Shown one piece after another: positions 1-13,205 of a DNA stretch of 64,000 bases. The stretch is taken from the NCBI GenBank assembly GCA_910591455.2, contig OU342823.1, forward strand, positions 19,363,394 to 19,427,393, in the 5' to 3' direction. The DNA comes from Pholis gunnellus. Its lineage: Eukaryota > Chordata > Actinopteri > Perciformes > Pholidae. The notes beneath the pieces are model-generated. The model was not told the DNA's origin. It did not search any database and was given only the letters and a program-made list of their open reading frames with translations. The translations under genes and the position numbers were made by a program. Positions within the stretch are counted from its first letter, which is position 1, and every line of letters begins with the position of its first letter.

Positions 1-159
1 TATTTATATTGTGTTCCAGGGACGGGCCTCGCTTTCCCTTCCATTCGGACGTTTTAGAATGAGTTATATTTCTATGAAAAGGAGTCTCAGTTTTAGCAGA
101 CATGGGCCGGAGTGAATACATCTGAGAGAAGGGAAAGGAACCGGACCCCCAGTCCCTGA

Positions 160-160
<1 letters not shown>

Positions 161-190
<30 letters not shown>

Positions 191-198
191 GTGTGTGT
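161..198. repeat. (TG)n microsatellite
   Basis: About 19 TG units with one interrupting C near 186. Confidence 0.95.
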
Positions 199-331
199 AT
201 GCAACTGTAGTACATTTCTATAACATGCTTCCATGCCTTTTGTGCTTGACGCCATGCAATCTGCAAATATGTGCCAGAACATCTCCCAAACTGTAACTTA
301 AAAAGAAAGAATACAAAAAAAGTTGTGTTTA

Positions 332-333
<2 letters not shown>

Positions 334-389
<56 letters not shown>

Positions 390-403
390 ATATCTATCTA
401 TCT
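334..403. repeat. (TA)n microsatellite with a degenerate ATCT tail
   Basis: About 27 TA units grade into ATCT repeats from about 387. Confidence 0.95.
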
Positions 404-1400
404 GATGGTGACATAAATGCTTTTAATGTGAGGGTTGTATTTCTCTTCCCTCACTGCAAGTTTTCTCAAGTAGCGATACAGCAGACACTTTTCTTTTTTT
501 TAAATACAAAAATGCACTTCAGTTTGAAGTGGAGAGTGATGCTGATTATGTCTTATTCTATAATTGATAATCTTACGGTGCAGTAGCTGTTATGGTTATC
601 CAAAGAATTCATCTTTTTTTTTTTTTTTTAACATTATCATAAGTATTGTGCATCAGCTTCCTTCACATGGAGCGATGCTGGACAGCGAGTCTAAACACAT
701 TGTTCCAGTACATTTGATTGATGAGCGAGGCGGGATGAGAGACGGTGTTACCTGCTGATAACCGCGCGGTGACTAAACTCACGCGCCAGACGTCGTTAAG
801 TGCCTATCGCAGCGACTCGGCCTCTCTGAGACCATTTGCCTTGTTTGCAGCTACGCCAGCCGTATTCAGCCTCCTCTGCATGTATTGAACCCCAATTTTT
901 TTTATTTAAGTTATTGACAATTGGAAACCAGCATTTCCACGTTTCTGTTGGAAGTTCATTTATCTGAAGACAGCTGTTGTCTTTGATTACATTATTGACT
1001 TGTGTATTGTACGTAAATACACAGTAAGTGACGTGTTTGTCGTCGACTCGGTGTTCACTGAGAAGAAAAAGCCTTAAAGTAAAAAAAACATTTCCACTTT
1101 ATTTTACCTTACTAACAATTTCCCTTAAACATGCATTTCAATTTCACAATGAAAAAAAAAAAGCCTTGTTGCATTCTGGGAGATGAAAGTATATTAATCC
1201 ATGGCTGCTTTTTGTTTTTGTGTGTAACTGATAAATTGCATACAATTTGTAAAATAAATATACAATATGATGAGTGAAAATATCACGGGTCTGTTTTGAG
1301 TTTCTGTTTTATTTCTGTCCGTGAACACTTTCAGCAGCGAGGGAACCAAATGTGGCGTTTACTGCCGTCTTGAGTTGATTCCTGGTGATTCCTGGTGGAG

Positions 1401-1415
1401 CCACTAGAGGGCGGA
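1401..1415 (+). promoter_or_regulatory. CTCF-like motif
   Basis: CCACTAGAGGGCGGA matches the CTCF core on the plus strand. Confidence 0.35.
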
Positions 1416-3292
1416 GCAAGCAACGGGCTGTGCTGTTAAATACAACTGAAGAAATGTAATTTGGCAGAATCATGTGAGATTGAGACACGTTACAGAGTTA
1501 GAGAACGTTTAATGTCGTGTAAATGCATGAACACCTTTTGAAAGATGCCGCTTTAGACCCAGTGATATAGTTACATTACTAATACTGTAGAACAAAAACC
1601 AATAGCAAACTGGAATTAAACTATAATTATATTTAGTTCTCCTACAGGTCAGTTTGCAAAGCCATGTTCTCATTAGTTCTCAGTAAAGCACTCGCATGTC
1701 AAACCTTCAATAATCTTCTGTAGATCTTAAAGGTAAACTTTTTAATTTGAACACAGACGAAGGGTTTCTACAGCAGTGGTGGGAGACGTTTCCTGTGAAG
1801 GAAGATAAACAGAAGCACTCTGACTGAAATCATGCCCACCATGATCAAAAGGCTATTTATTATGGTATGGATGACACCGAGCATATGAATGCTTATTCTT
1901 CTGATTATTTGTCCTGCTTCGTCCAAAAGCAGCTCTTATTTTAAAGTGATTCACAAAATAATTTCTCAATGTTGACTCGTTTGGTGAGCAGAAGAGTAGA
2001 GTCCCTCTACCCGGTTGTTGTCTCGGGCTCTCTCTCTGCTGGCCCGTTCCCCGGTGACTTCCACAACTCCCAGTGCATCTTCACGCTGCAGTGGACCAGA
2101 AAACAAACAAATCCCCAGAAAACAAAACTCTGACCCTTTTGTTTGACAGAATCTCTTAATTTGCAGAAGATTTAAAAGATTTCCAAGGAACCCTGTTCTG
2201 GGTACACTCTATACAGTCAAATCTTGCTTTTTTTTCACACTGGAATGCTTTGAGTCACTTTTAGCGGTCTTGAGGCAGTCACACAGTTAACAACTGATAT
2301 GAAGCGCTTCCTGGACTAAACGATAAGTCCAGTGCAAAGCGCCCGTCGTCGCCTGTCATAACAGCAGGAAGAGTTAAGAGGAAGTGAAGTTTTGCAAACT
2401 GCCTGTTGACTAAGAAGCTGCCCGTACGTGAGCTTACATCGGATAATAATTAGTTTTTTCGGCATGCGGCCGTCAGCGTCGGACACATTAACCTTTGACC
2501 TACAGTAGTTCTTGTTACCGTTTTCCAAAAGAGTGCGATATTGAAGGTAAAGCCTGAAAGCACAATGGAGAAAAAGATCCTTATTCAGTGTTTCTACGCC
2601 AATGTACACCAAAGCAAAGAGCAAAGACCAAGAAATCGTGTATTTGAGACGAACACTGGACCTCATAAAACCTCAGCTGTGCACATTTCAGTTGCACAGT
2701 ATTCTGAAACCTGACGTTTCTTTATCTCTCTAAAAATAACCACTCGCTGAGATAAAGTAAGCCTTAAACCAGTTCACAGATCAGATGAGCGATCCTGAGA
2801 AAGAAACACTTCCTCTTTCATCGGTCCTAATTTTCTTTCGTCCGTTGCACAGAAAATACTTGTTGAAATCTGCCATTTTAGGTTCCTCAAAGTTCACTTG
2901 GAAAAAAAGCACAATGAGTTTTCTGTGATTCATCTTTACCTCTTGAACAAGGCTTTCATACTTCACATGTTAACAACTTCAAATCAGGCAGTTCTGCATT
3001 CCTTTTGACAGCTACGAGTCTGTTTCACGGCCAAAAGAGGGTTTTTTTGGGTGTTTTGTTGGGTGTCAAGTTGTTGTTTTGCCAGTTGTCTGATTGTCTG
3101 ATGTGTTTGCTGAGGATGCTGGTTCACACTGTAACAAGTAGCCACCACATCACCGTCTCTACTGAACAGGCCGTGTGCTTTTCTTTTAGTCATGCCAGCG
3201 GCTAGGCTCTATGGATGGCAATGTTGTTTTTTAGACAGTTTCAATACTAAAGATGTTCTGATATTCCAATCAGTCTCAGCTGCTATTTGTGC

Positions 3293-3295
<3 letters not shown>

Positions 3296-3347
<52 letters not shown>
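3296..3347. repeat. (TA)n microsatellite
   Basis: An uninterrupted TA run of about 52 bases. Confidence 0.95.
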
Positions 3348-3348
<1 letters not shown>

Positions 3349-4770
3349 TGTATATCAATAAAAGAGGGCACAGAGTGCATGTGGAGGGACACCAGCGCGC
3401 AGAAAGCTTCTTTGCTCTTCTTTCAATAAAGAAACATAAAGCTCACAGTTCTGCTATAACTGATGCTATTGCAGCTACGCTAACCTCAGAGGGGGCAGCA
3501 TAGATCGAGCTCAGATGTACCACCGTACTCGCACGCTGTCAGAATGCTACACCAAAGACTCACATTTGACCACTTAAGCTGAAATTTCACTTCTCCATTT
3601 ACATTTTTGCATTGTTCTGTGAGAAACTGTGACCACTGAGCCGCATTGCTTCGGGTATTGTGGTGCATATTTGGTTGTTCACTTTAAGTGCGGACCCCCT
3701 AACCCACAAATCCGCTCTATTTATGTGTGCTTTTGCACATTTGCTGTGCTATGTCCACACTACGAAGTTGACTGGGTGGTGATATAATTCATATTTATAG
3801 TTTTCTCCCCGGCCACCACTGAATATGGCTTGTGCGTTCACATGTATTGCATAATTACAAAGTTATCAAAGTTTGGCTGCCGTGTTGTGCGAATGCCCTC
3901 TGACCTATTTGATATAGTCGTCTTCTAACTTCCGACCCGATATAGCTGAGTAATCAAATGAAATTCCCCCTCGGTCAACAATCTGTGACCAGTGGAAAAG
4001 GGCCTTCCGCAAATGACGAATTCTCTACGTCAAGTCTTTCCCAATAGGATCGGACTCGTGTCAGAACCGGCTGCTAATTCACTGATAGAAACTGAAAACC
4101 TCAATTTGTACCTTCCAGCCATGATATTTGCTGGTTTCAAGTTGAATTAAATTCAGAAGTGAGTCACACTACTTATTCTTCACTTCATTTTGGTTAAAGA
4201 TGTTCAAACAGAAACCTGTTCCTCCACCTGTGTTCAGCTGCTGCCCTGAGTTGAACCCGTGTGCTCAGAACGTATCCTCGCTGCTCTGCAGATGAACGCC
4301 AAAAAAACAAACATGTTTTGACTCTGATGACTTCGTCCTAAAAGATATGTACAAATTATGAAGTTTCTTGGCTTTTGACACAGCTTTACTCCGGTTTCTC
4401 TTTTTTTATTGTTCAAACCACCGTGACCCTGAGCATCACCACAGCGGTATTCTGGTTACTTTCTGGTTAGGCCTTCTGCACCGTGCACAGCGACACACTG
4501 ATCTACCCAGCCTCCGACTCCTGAGAAACAACACACATACTGTGTAACTGTAAAACACAAAAAAAGGAATTGTAAGGTTTAATTATTATAGCTGTTGTTG
4601 TTGTATAGCCTATGTTTGCATCTGTGTCCCCCTGATGGGAAGGAAACCTCACACCCCTCCTCTCTGAGATTCTGAACTGGGCAGTTCCTGCACATCTTAG
4701 CAAAACAGGAAATTTCATGTTTCCTCTGCTGCTTATAACAACAACTTGCATCACACTACTTCTGCATATG

Positions 4771-4772
<2 letters not shown>

Positions 4773-4826
<54 letters not shown>
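4773..4826. repeat. (CA)n microsatellite
   Basis: An uninterrupted CA run of about 27 units, just downstream of the nrros 3' end. Confidence 0.95.
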
Positions 4827-4827
<1 letters not shown>

Positions 4828-5032
4828 GATCGCAGCCACATCGTTATATGGAGGTATCGGGGAAGGTTTTTTCTTTTTTAATGCCCCGTTACTTGAATAG
4901 ATATCATAGAATTGTTCCTTCATTGTTGTAGACAGTTTTACAATTAATTGAATTTATTGCCAACGTACATTCAGTTACACTTGTCAATACTACACTGTAC
5001 ACAAAACACATTTGTTTAAGGATTATAAAGTA

Positions 5033-8000
5033 TCAGTAAGATGTGGGCTTCAAACAATTCTTTTTGATTGACTTTTGTAGCATTTTAGGCTTGAAGGTGA
5101 GCAGAACGATGATCAAAACGGCCACAAAAAAAAGACAGAAGGGTAGAAAAAGCAGAAGATACCAGATTATAGATTCCCTATCTTTCTCCGAACAAGAAGA
5201 CGACTGGGAGCGCTCCACTCTGTGGGTCATTTGGTCGAGATCTTCACATTCAATGTCTGATCGTCCCACCATATCGATTGTCTTTGTTGTTTCAAACGTC
5301 CTGAACCAATCAGTTCGGCAGCAGTCGAACGGATTTCCTGCGAGGAAAACGGTGTGCAGTTTGGGGGCTAATGCGTTTGCCTGACTAGAGGGAATAGTGG
5401 ACAGTCTGTTGTCCCTCAAATCCAGCACTTTCAGGTCAAGATTTAGAAGTGAAGGGGGAAGATAGCCAAGAGAGTTCCTTGAAATGTTCAGAGACTCGAG
5501 ACTGTGTAAATGGGAGAAGTCTAAATCTTGTACTTGAGTGTTTCCTAAACCTAGATGCTGCAATGTTCTGCTGAGACTTTGAATTGATTCTTGGACAATG
5601 AGTCCGGGGTTGTCGGACAGTTCCAAGTGCGTTAGAGACAACCCGCTGAACGCAGACGGTGGAATTATTGTAAGGTCGCATCCCTTGAGGTACAGCTGCC
5701 TGAGGGATGCGATGTCTTTCCAATCTGCACAAGCTGAGCCGGCGTCTGTACCGGTCTCAGCTTCCTCAGGACGGCAAATGTCAACGCTGTTGTAACTGAG
5801 ATCCACTGACCTGATGCTCGGCAATGAAGAAAATAAACCCGAGGGTAACCGCTCGAGATTGTTCCAACTAAGGTTGAGGTACGTCAGATTGCCGAGAGCG
5901 GTCAGCGTACCTCTATCTGCAACGATCTGGTTCAGCCTGTTGTTGCCGAGGTCCAACTCGTACAAGCTGCCGGAGAACTGTTCCGACGCCAGATTTAAGG
6001 TTTCCAGACAGTTCGTGTGCATTTGAAGTCTAGACAGAGCAGCCATTTTCTGGATGAATCCTTCAGGAAAATACTTCACCTGGTTTACTCTCAGGTCCAA
6101 AATCTCCAGAGAGGAGACGTCGCCGTGAAGGCTCTCGTTCCACAGCTGAGCCGTCACGTTGCCCGCGTACCTCTTCATGTTGTAGAACTCGACAGTCGTG
6201 GTGGAGTTCGGGAATGTTTTGTTGTCTGCCAAGTGTTCGTAAAAGCTAACGCTGTTGTGGGATAGGTACAGGTTCCTCAGGTGGCTGTGGTTGGGCAAGA
6301 AAGGAAAGAAGAGCATTCTGTTGTTCGATAGATCAAGTGTCTCGAGCTGGAATGTGTCGTTAAGGTCTGGTCTGGTGATGAACCACTCGATGAAGTTGTG
6401 GCTGGCGTTGAGGACCACCAGCTGGGTCATGTGAAAGTCCGTCAGGCAAAGCAGATAGTTGAAGGCCAAGTTGAGCCGCTGGAGCTTTGGATTGCCGTCG
6501 AAAGCGCCATCGATCTGGTACATGATGTTCCTCTGGAGGTCGAGTTCTTTGAGTTGGTGAAGATTTCCGAACGACGTCTCGTCCAGTCTTTGCAATAAGT
6601 TTCCAGAAAGATTGAGGTACTCCAGGGACGTCAGATTTTGGAGAAGCGTGGCCACCATCTCGTCCTCGAGCGCATTCTCGGAGAGATCCAGAGCTCTGAG
6701 CCTGGGCAGAGTCTTTAATGCGTGGCTGGTTCCTTGGCAGCCAATATGAAGATTGTTCTTCGCTAAATTGAGGCTCACTAATAATTTTGAGTATTGAAAA
6801 GTGTTTGATTCAAGTTTTTCCAAACTATTCCGAGCTAAGCTCAGGGTGTTCAGTGAGGGGTACGGGAGCAGAGCGTCGTCCTGTAGTGTTTGAATGTGAT
6901 TGTAGTTGAGCTGAAGCTCCTCTAAGTCGTCGGGCAGTCCGGCGGGCACAGAGGAGAGCTCGCCATGGTTGCAGAGAGCCGTTCTTTGTATCTGCAGAGA
7001 GAAGGAGAGCAGATTAGCTTTACGTTTGTGCGTTTGTTTATTGTACGTCTCCTTGTGAGAAAGAAATGTTTACATTCTTTTAGAAATAATGCAAAAGTCA
7101 TCAGGCTGAATTTACTCTTTTGTGGGTTTATATCAACTGAACTCGATCAATATTACTTGCATCAACATTAACATTACGTCACCATTGTTACTGTGAACAT
7201 GTTAGCATGCCGATGTTAGCGTTACGCTCAAAGCACAATTGTACATTTTCGTCGCTCACTTGACAGTTTTTTTAAACTATTTTAGTTTTTAGAATTAGTT
7301 TTGCATGATAACTGCTCTTTAACTCACAGCGTTGATAAAAACAAATTATTAAAAAATGATATATATATTTTAAACACACCCTTTAGGCACTCTTACACAG
7401 TAGTTGTAGTTATTAATATATCAAAAACGTTTCAGTTTTAATGAACCAGCTAATATATCTTCTCTGCACTTTGATCACTTCAGAAAAAGTCTTTCGTAGT
7501 GTTTCTCAACTGACTAATTACTTCTTAATATATCAGTTATAAATCATTAATAAGAGAATTTAGCTAGCTACGTAATTCATTAAGAAGACAGTTAAACATG
7601 TATTCACTTTGAGAAATGCAGACTTCATGTCTGTTCAGAAAGAGAAAAAGTGGTGAATAATGTACTAATAATAACTTCCACTGCAATAGTGCATTAAATC
7701 CAATGTTGTAAACATGACATTGTTCAATGATCACTGACAGCATGGCTGGTTAGAAAGCTGACGGTTTTAGTGTGAAAATAACAAATAATTGAATACAGTG
7801 GACGAACAGCTTTGATGGATTATTTATGGATTCAGTTACTGAATTTGCCTTCCTGATGAGACAAACGGAAAATGTCGGAGCGCTCAAAATATCCTCACAA
7901 CATGTCGTTTCCTGCAGGATGTTCACGCGACCGTTTTTAGTCTCAGTTATCACGTTCTCACAATAACTGAACGCAGCGTCAGAGGACGGTGTTGCAATGA

Positions 8001-8313
8001 TGACATTAACAACAAAATGCTTGTCTTTTCTCAACAAAGCACATCTGAGGTTACATTTAAAATATAAGATAAGAAAAGATAGAGCTGTATTAATCCCAAA
8101 GGAAACTCTTCATTTAACCTTCATTAATACAGGTCATCTCATTGAGCCACGGGGCGTCGTCCTCAAGAGAGGATTTATTATGTGGAGCTGAGTTAAAGTG
8201 AGACGTCTCACCAGCTGGCACTGGCTGTGTTGTGGATGACTCGAGACCGGCGGCAGGATTCTCCACATGGGTAACAAGCAGAGCAGGATGGGAGTGAGCC
8301 CGTGGACTGGCAT
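5033..8313 (-). CDS. nrros: negative regulator of reactive oxygen species / LRRC33
   Basis: Type I leucine-rich-repeat membrane protein. In mammals NRROS tethers latent TGF-beta1 on microglia and macrophages and restrains NOX2-derived ROS. Two coding exons are visible: 8313-8212 (34 codons, signal peptide rich in Leu) and 6991-5033, joined in phase 0 across a 1.2 kb intron. The product is 686 aa; human NRROS is about 690. The junction restores an LRR N-terminal cap (CQL/IQRTALCNHGELSSVP) matching the human CKL...C...SLASVP pattern. Many LRRs follow, then a C-terminal cap with NPFDCC, one membrane helix at about 642-667 and a short basic tail ending in SY, as in human. A GTG at 6949 is internal, not the start. 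It could be confused with LRRC32/GARP, but the tail and the fbxo45 neighbour favour NRROS. A TTTATT at 4953-4958 gives a minus-strand AATAAA and a short 3' UTR. Confidence 0.93.
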
Positions 8314-8326
8314 TTTAACATCCTCA
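8212..8326 (-). other. nrros: nrros exon carrying the start codon and signal peptide
   Basis: On the minus strand a CAACAG acceptor (AG at 8328-8327) follows a long CT tract. The exon runs 8326-8212, with ATG at 8313-8311 and a GTGAGA donor at 8211. The encoded N-terminus (PILLCLLPMW core) is a plausible signal peptide. An out-of-frame ATG lies 9 nt upstream of the chosen start. Confidence 0.8.
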
Positions 8327-8345
8327 CTGTTGACAAGCGGATAAA

Positions 8346-8347
<2 letters not shown>

Positions 8348-8384
<37 letters not shown>
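8348..8384. repeat. (GA)n microsatellite serving as a pyrimidine tract on the minus strand
   Basis: About 18 GA units on the plus strand. Read on the minus strand this is (CT)n ending about 20 nt before the acceptor AG of the nrros start-codon exon. Confidence 0.9.
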
Positions 8385-8388
<4 letters not shown>

Positions 8389-9621
8389 CTTATCGATCAA
8401 CACAGACAGGATTATCAAACTGGGAGAGCGAGACGGCAGCTTGACATTAAAGTGTTGGAGGTCAATGTGACGGACCGGCAGTTGTACAATTAACTACTCG
8501 TGCCAAAAACATTCATATTGTGAGTGATGATTTTCAGTTAAAATTTGTATTGAGTCACAACTTAAACGTTTCTGTAGCAGTGAGCAAATGATTTCACCTG
8601 TTGTATCCGAACCTTATATGTTAGACGTGACACACGTGTGAACGGCGCTTTCACGTTATCCGTGTCTGCAGCATGTAATCCGTGTTTCAATGAAACACGT
8701 TTGAGTTGATTAATAGGATGTAAATTAGTCTTTTCTGTAATATTGTATTGTTTTACTGAATACAGCAGCAGCCGGGCATTTTGGTCAAATTTCCCTAATT
8801 TCAATTCAAACCGCTGCGTGACGCAGGCTGGATGTGGAGGCCTTGTGTTCCTTTTTTGGCTCGGACGCATACACTTTGTATTTTAGTGGATTTATGAAGT
8901 ATACGATGTGCTAGTTTTTACTTTTATATGAAAAATGTTAGCATTTTCTATACAACATTTTATCACTTTTCACTATCACTTATGTATTTTACTGTACTTA
9001 CTTTTTTTTTTTTTTTTGAACTGTTGAAATGAAGAGCTTATCTGACGGTAGTCGACTACATAGTTGTGTACAAACAGTTTGGCAGAATACTCATCTCTCT
9101 TTTCTGAGTGTTGCTGGCTTTGATACAGTGAAACAGCCGGTTTAGGACCGATCCACCCAGTGTTTGATACGGACACAATATCGCATAAGGATTGAACAAA
9201 AAGACAGCGTACGCTCTTCATTCATTAGAATAATGGTGAAATGTGTGGTATTTAAATGAAACATGCAGAGAGTGAAACTGAAAGACAGCATTTCTTTTTT
9301 CAAAATGTGAAGTTCTAATCCGTAACTCAGCGACATTACTCAAATTCAATACCAAGCAATTTGGTAACATTACTAATGACTCATTATGCAATACTAATAA
9401 ACATATTGAAAACTACATTTTTATGTTGACATTGTGACTTTATGACATCCTACACAGTACTAGCAGGTTTCAAGTATGCACAAAAGAAGTAGACCAATAA
9501 GATATCTTGTGCAAAATACTTTTTAAATTCAACATTCTTATTTAAGACAAAGCATGCTTTTCGCTTCTCTTAGCACGCTGCATACTGCAGCACTAAACTA
9601 ATGCACGGTGCATTTACTTAC

Positions 9622-9830
9622 GCTGGTGGTTAGATGTGGATTTCCCAAGCCACTGACGGTTGATCTCCTGACCATATCGCTGGTTGACTCGCTCGTTGCA
9701 GAGAGTGTTTCTCATGTGTGAGGTTCAGCTGCCTTCCTTCTTCTGACTGAAGCACTGATGACTCTTTTTTACTATTCGCGGAAGCAGGCGAGCAACGGAA
9801 ACCAGAGTCACATGGACAAAGCTGCAATCA
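9622..9830 (-). other. nrros: possible nrros 5' untranslated exon
   Basis: A strong minus-strand donor (CCAGC followed by GTAAGT, GT at 9621-9620) lies 1.3 kb upstream of the start-codon exon. The sequence above it is not coding in any convincing frame. The left end of the exon (transcription start) cannot be placed. Confidence 0.4.
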
Positions 9831-10984
9831 GAAAGAGGTTCTCAAGCCCCGGGGGCCACAGGAAGGCGAGTGCAGGGCTCAACAGCTCTCAACCAGCACA
9901 GCACAATTTGTCACACTAACACCACGAACGTGATCATGGTGTGCAGGCACCTACGATTGGTAGCGCAACTGCAACCGCAAAAACCCAAACAAGAACACAC
10001 CCTTCACACCCTCGGCTTGTTCTGATCAGCCAACCTGTGAGAGAGGAAACCGCTCGACACACACACGCCCTTCCTGCCTGATATTCGGCCTGTCACTGCA
10101 ACAGCCATTACAAAACACTCAGATGTCGACACACTCGAGTGTGAAGTATTGAAGGATCACAATGCTTCTGGGCCACCACGTGAGGCAACGTTGATCCACG
10201 GCCCAACCCAATTCACTGCAGCATAATCTAAGTGAATAATGTCTTGTGATGTTCTTCTTTCAATACTAAGATGTTTCCAACATGGCTACTTTAAGTAACA
10301 CTGACTGTCTGTCTACCTGAGGTTCTATCTCTCTTTCTTGGGTACTCTTAGCTCTCTTAGTTACCCATGGGTGAGAGAATAGGGAATAGGAATCAGGAAG
10401 TGATGGTGGCATCCTTGTAGAGTTGATTTGTTGGTAATTTCTTCCTGTTTTCATACAGGACATCTCCAGCTCTCACTTCTGGCTCTGTTGTAAGTTTGGG
10501 GTGGTGACAGGCTTTTCTGATCCACGACTCCGTGTTGAGGTGGATTGTCTCGGTTGTGTGACGATCCTCACACTATATGGATAAAACGTCTGAGACGAAG
10601 CCTATCAAATGTAAAAAAGTTTACAATTAATGTATCTAATCCTATTCTGAAACTTTGAATTAAAAGAGTGTAAACATAAGGTTTACTGTGGGCCCACTGG
10701 AGCATCGAGGCCTCCTGGCCCGGGGCCCAATGTGCCGGCTGTGAACCACCGTGTCCGTGGTTTGTGTCTGGTCGGGGACAGACACATGCTTCATGCCCTT
10801 CATCTGTCTACTGTCTATTCTCTGCTCGGGTAGACATCACCCCTTTATATCTTGACACAGCAAATAGTTGATTGATGCTAAATTAATGCTCTAAATTTTG
10901 AATTTAGCACCTGGTTCACTGTGATTTATTTTTATTTTTTGTTTTTTAAGAGTGGGTCCTCGTTTGGATCTTGTGCACACACAC

Positions 10985-11075
10985 ACACACAAGCATGCAC
11001 GTTCTGAGAGAAAGTTTCATTTCTGATGCACTCTCTTTTGCTACTTCTGTGACCTTGGTGTTATCTTCACCCTAC
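10985..11075 (+). repeat. diverged repeat, copy 1
   Basis: The segment ending in CTTGGTGTTATCTTCAC is similar along its length to 13110-13205, which ends in CTTGCTGTTATCTTCAC. The family is unrecognised; copies are in direct orientation 2.1 kb apart. Confidence 0.55.
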
Positions 11076-11357
11076 AACCTCCCTGCACTCAGCAGAGACG
11101 GCACAGAGACGGCACAGAGACACAGACGACGCTCTTGTCTTAATAAACTTCCTACTTTGATGAGACCTCTATTTGTCCATTTTAATATTACACAATTAAT
11201 CATTTTTTTCAACCATGTGGCGTCACAAATACGACAAGTATTCTGGGTGAGTAAACCTTCATGAATGACCGATGTGTTTGTCCGGTGGAAGTGGACGATA
11301 CAGGAGTGTTCTACCTTCATGTCAAATGAGTGAGTAGCCCAACGATTGGAAACATTA

Positions 11358-11600
11358 AAGGTGCAGTGTGTAGGATTTGGCAGCATCTAGCGGTGAGATT
11401 GCAGATTGCATCCGACTGAAACGTCTTCCGTGTGCCGAGTGTAGGAGAACTATGGTGGCCAATGTAAAAACGTGAACACGCGAATGGCCCCATCCAGAGC
11501 CAGTGTGTCCGTTCTGGGCTGCAGAAACATGGCTGATGGCGCGGCTCACATCGGGTGTAACTTCACGTGTGTTAAATAGCTCTATAAACCAGCATGGCCT
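11358..11600 (+). mobile_element. widespread teleost interspersed repeat (class unassigned)
   Basis: It begins GGTGCAGTGTGTAGGATTTG and continues through GCATCTAGCGGTGAG, GTAGGAGAAC, GAGCCAGTGTGTCCG and TTCTGGGCTGCAGAAACATGG. From memory this order of motifs is a very common repeat in perciform-type fish genomes. No coding capacity is seen. The copy appears diverged and perhaps truncated; I cannot say whether it is a MITE or a SINE. Confidence 0.65.
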
Positions 11601-12174
11601 CTTCCAGCTACAGATCAGCATCACTTGTTTTATTCTTATATTCTAAGCAGACAGATGGAAAGTAGCTCTCACACTGGACTTGTGGTGAAAATATGTGCAG
11701 CACAAGTTTGAATTCCCTACTATTTGTCTGTTGGAGGACATATTAACACATGGTACAAAGAGCTGAGGAGGTGATGTGGCAGTTGGGGTGTAAAGTCTCA
11801 CGGGCGAGTGAGGATGTGGGCAACTAAAATCCACAGCACTGAGGAATCACATTACCAAACATGAGGATAAATACTTGAATTTTAAAGATTTCTATGTCTC
11901 AGGTTTCATTTTGTTTGATCAACCACCAGTAAACAGTAGATTCTACAAGAGATATGAATGTAACTCTCTCTTCATCGTTTGTTCTGTAATAGATGTTGTT
12001 TAACTATAAAACTGAATCCACTGCTGCAGGTTAATGAAAACTAAAGCGATGAAAAAGTTTGATTCATAATGAAAAGTAAGGTGGGGAACATCTATTCTCT
12101 TGAGATTTCATGGTGCACATGACCAGGATGTTCTACTGGTGTAAGGCTATTTGCATGACATGCACGAGGGGATT

Positions 12175-12189
12175 ACTGCCCCCTCGTGG
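12175..12189 (-). promoter_or_regulatory. CTCF-like motif
   Basis: The minus strand reads CCACGAGGGGGCAGT, close to the CTCF core. Motif match only. Confidence 0.35.
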
Positions 12190-13109
12190 AGACAGGATGT
12201 ATTGCATATTTGAAACTAGTATTGCAGATGTAAACCCACGGGATAATATACAGAACAACAGAAGAGGAATTTTAGAGACAGCCAGCTATGGTTTCTGTAA
12301 TAAGCTGCTGTGCTTAACTGCTGGTGGACAGATAATGCAGTTAGAAACACAGTCGGGATGAAAAGCAGACCAACAGGTCGAGTGACTGACTGACAGGATG
12401 GAGAGACCGACAGTCTGGCAAACAGACGTACAGGGTCAGAGCAGGACAGAGACTGGAGATACTGCTCTGTTTCAGGTGAAACGCAGACTCTGGGAAGTTC
12501 AAAGAGAAAGGGACAAATAGGACATATTCAATCAATCATTCATGTTACGGGAGTTATCCTCTGAGATCAGCAGAACCGCAGCAGAACAGTGTGTCCAGTG
12601 CTGTGATGTAGTTTCCTTTTATTTCCTGTCAATGAAGGTTGAGTTTCTGTTGGTGATGCATGTTGTTTATGATAACGAAATGCTCCCGATCGCGGATCTC
12701 GCACCTTTAAAACTTCAGGTTTGCACTAAATGCTATGTGAAGCTTAAAGTGTTCAGTTTTTGGGCGTCAATCCCGGTTATTTTTAGGCCATATTCTGTCC
12801 AAGGAAACATCCTGATGCAATCTTCTAACTATTGTTGCTGAGACTGTTGCTCTGCTCGTACAGTTTTCCTGTTTTGGGCATATATTGTTGTAATTTTGTG
12901 AGCCTTTTTCCTGTAATGTCACACAGTTTTGTAGTGTATACGATCCTCCAGCAGCAAAAATCCGTCCACTTATGTTCACTTGTAAACACAACAACAAATA
13001 GTTGTTTGTGGCTCCTTTAAAGGTGTCCGGTGAATTCTTGATTTCGTATTTCTTTAATCTGTTTTTGAAAGGCTAGCAGTGCAATGGTGCACAATGGGTT
13101 TGTTCTTGT

Positions 13110-13205
13110 GCACATTGACCAGGATGCACGTTGTGAAAGAGTTTCAATTCTGATCTCCACTTTCTTTCTTCTTACTTCTGTGAGCTTGCTGTTATCTTCA
13201 CTGTT
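13110..13205 (+). repeat. diverged repeat, copy 2
   Basis: Direct-orientation relative of 10985-11075. Both also lie next to a GTGCACA-type sequence upstream. Confidence 0.55.

Larger units (their letters stand above)
1..4950. other. gene-poor flank upstream of the nrros 3' end
   Basis: I find no protein-coding exon here that I can identify. An AATAAA at 1253-1258 follows AT-rich, UTR-like sequence and could end a + strand gene whose body lies left of the window; this is a guess. A CTCF-like match is at 1401-1415. Microsatellites are at 161-198 (TG), 334-403 (TA), 3296-3347 (TA) and 4773-4826 (CA). Open frames in the region are short or consist of translated microsatellite. Confidence 0.5.

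Noticed and set aside
2316..2666. 116-codon minus-strand frame and nearby sequence at 1980-2100
   Set aside because: No splice sites, domains or recognisable similarity; I could not support a gene.
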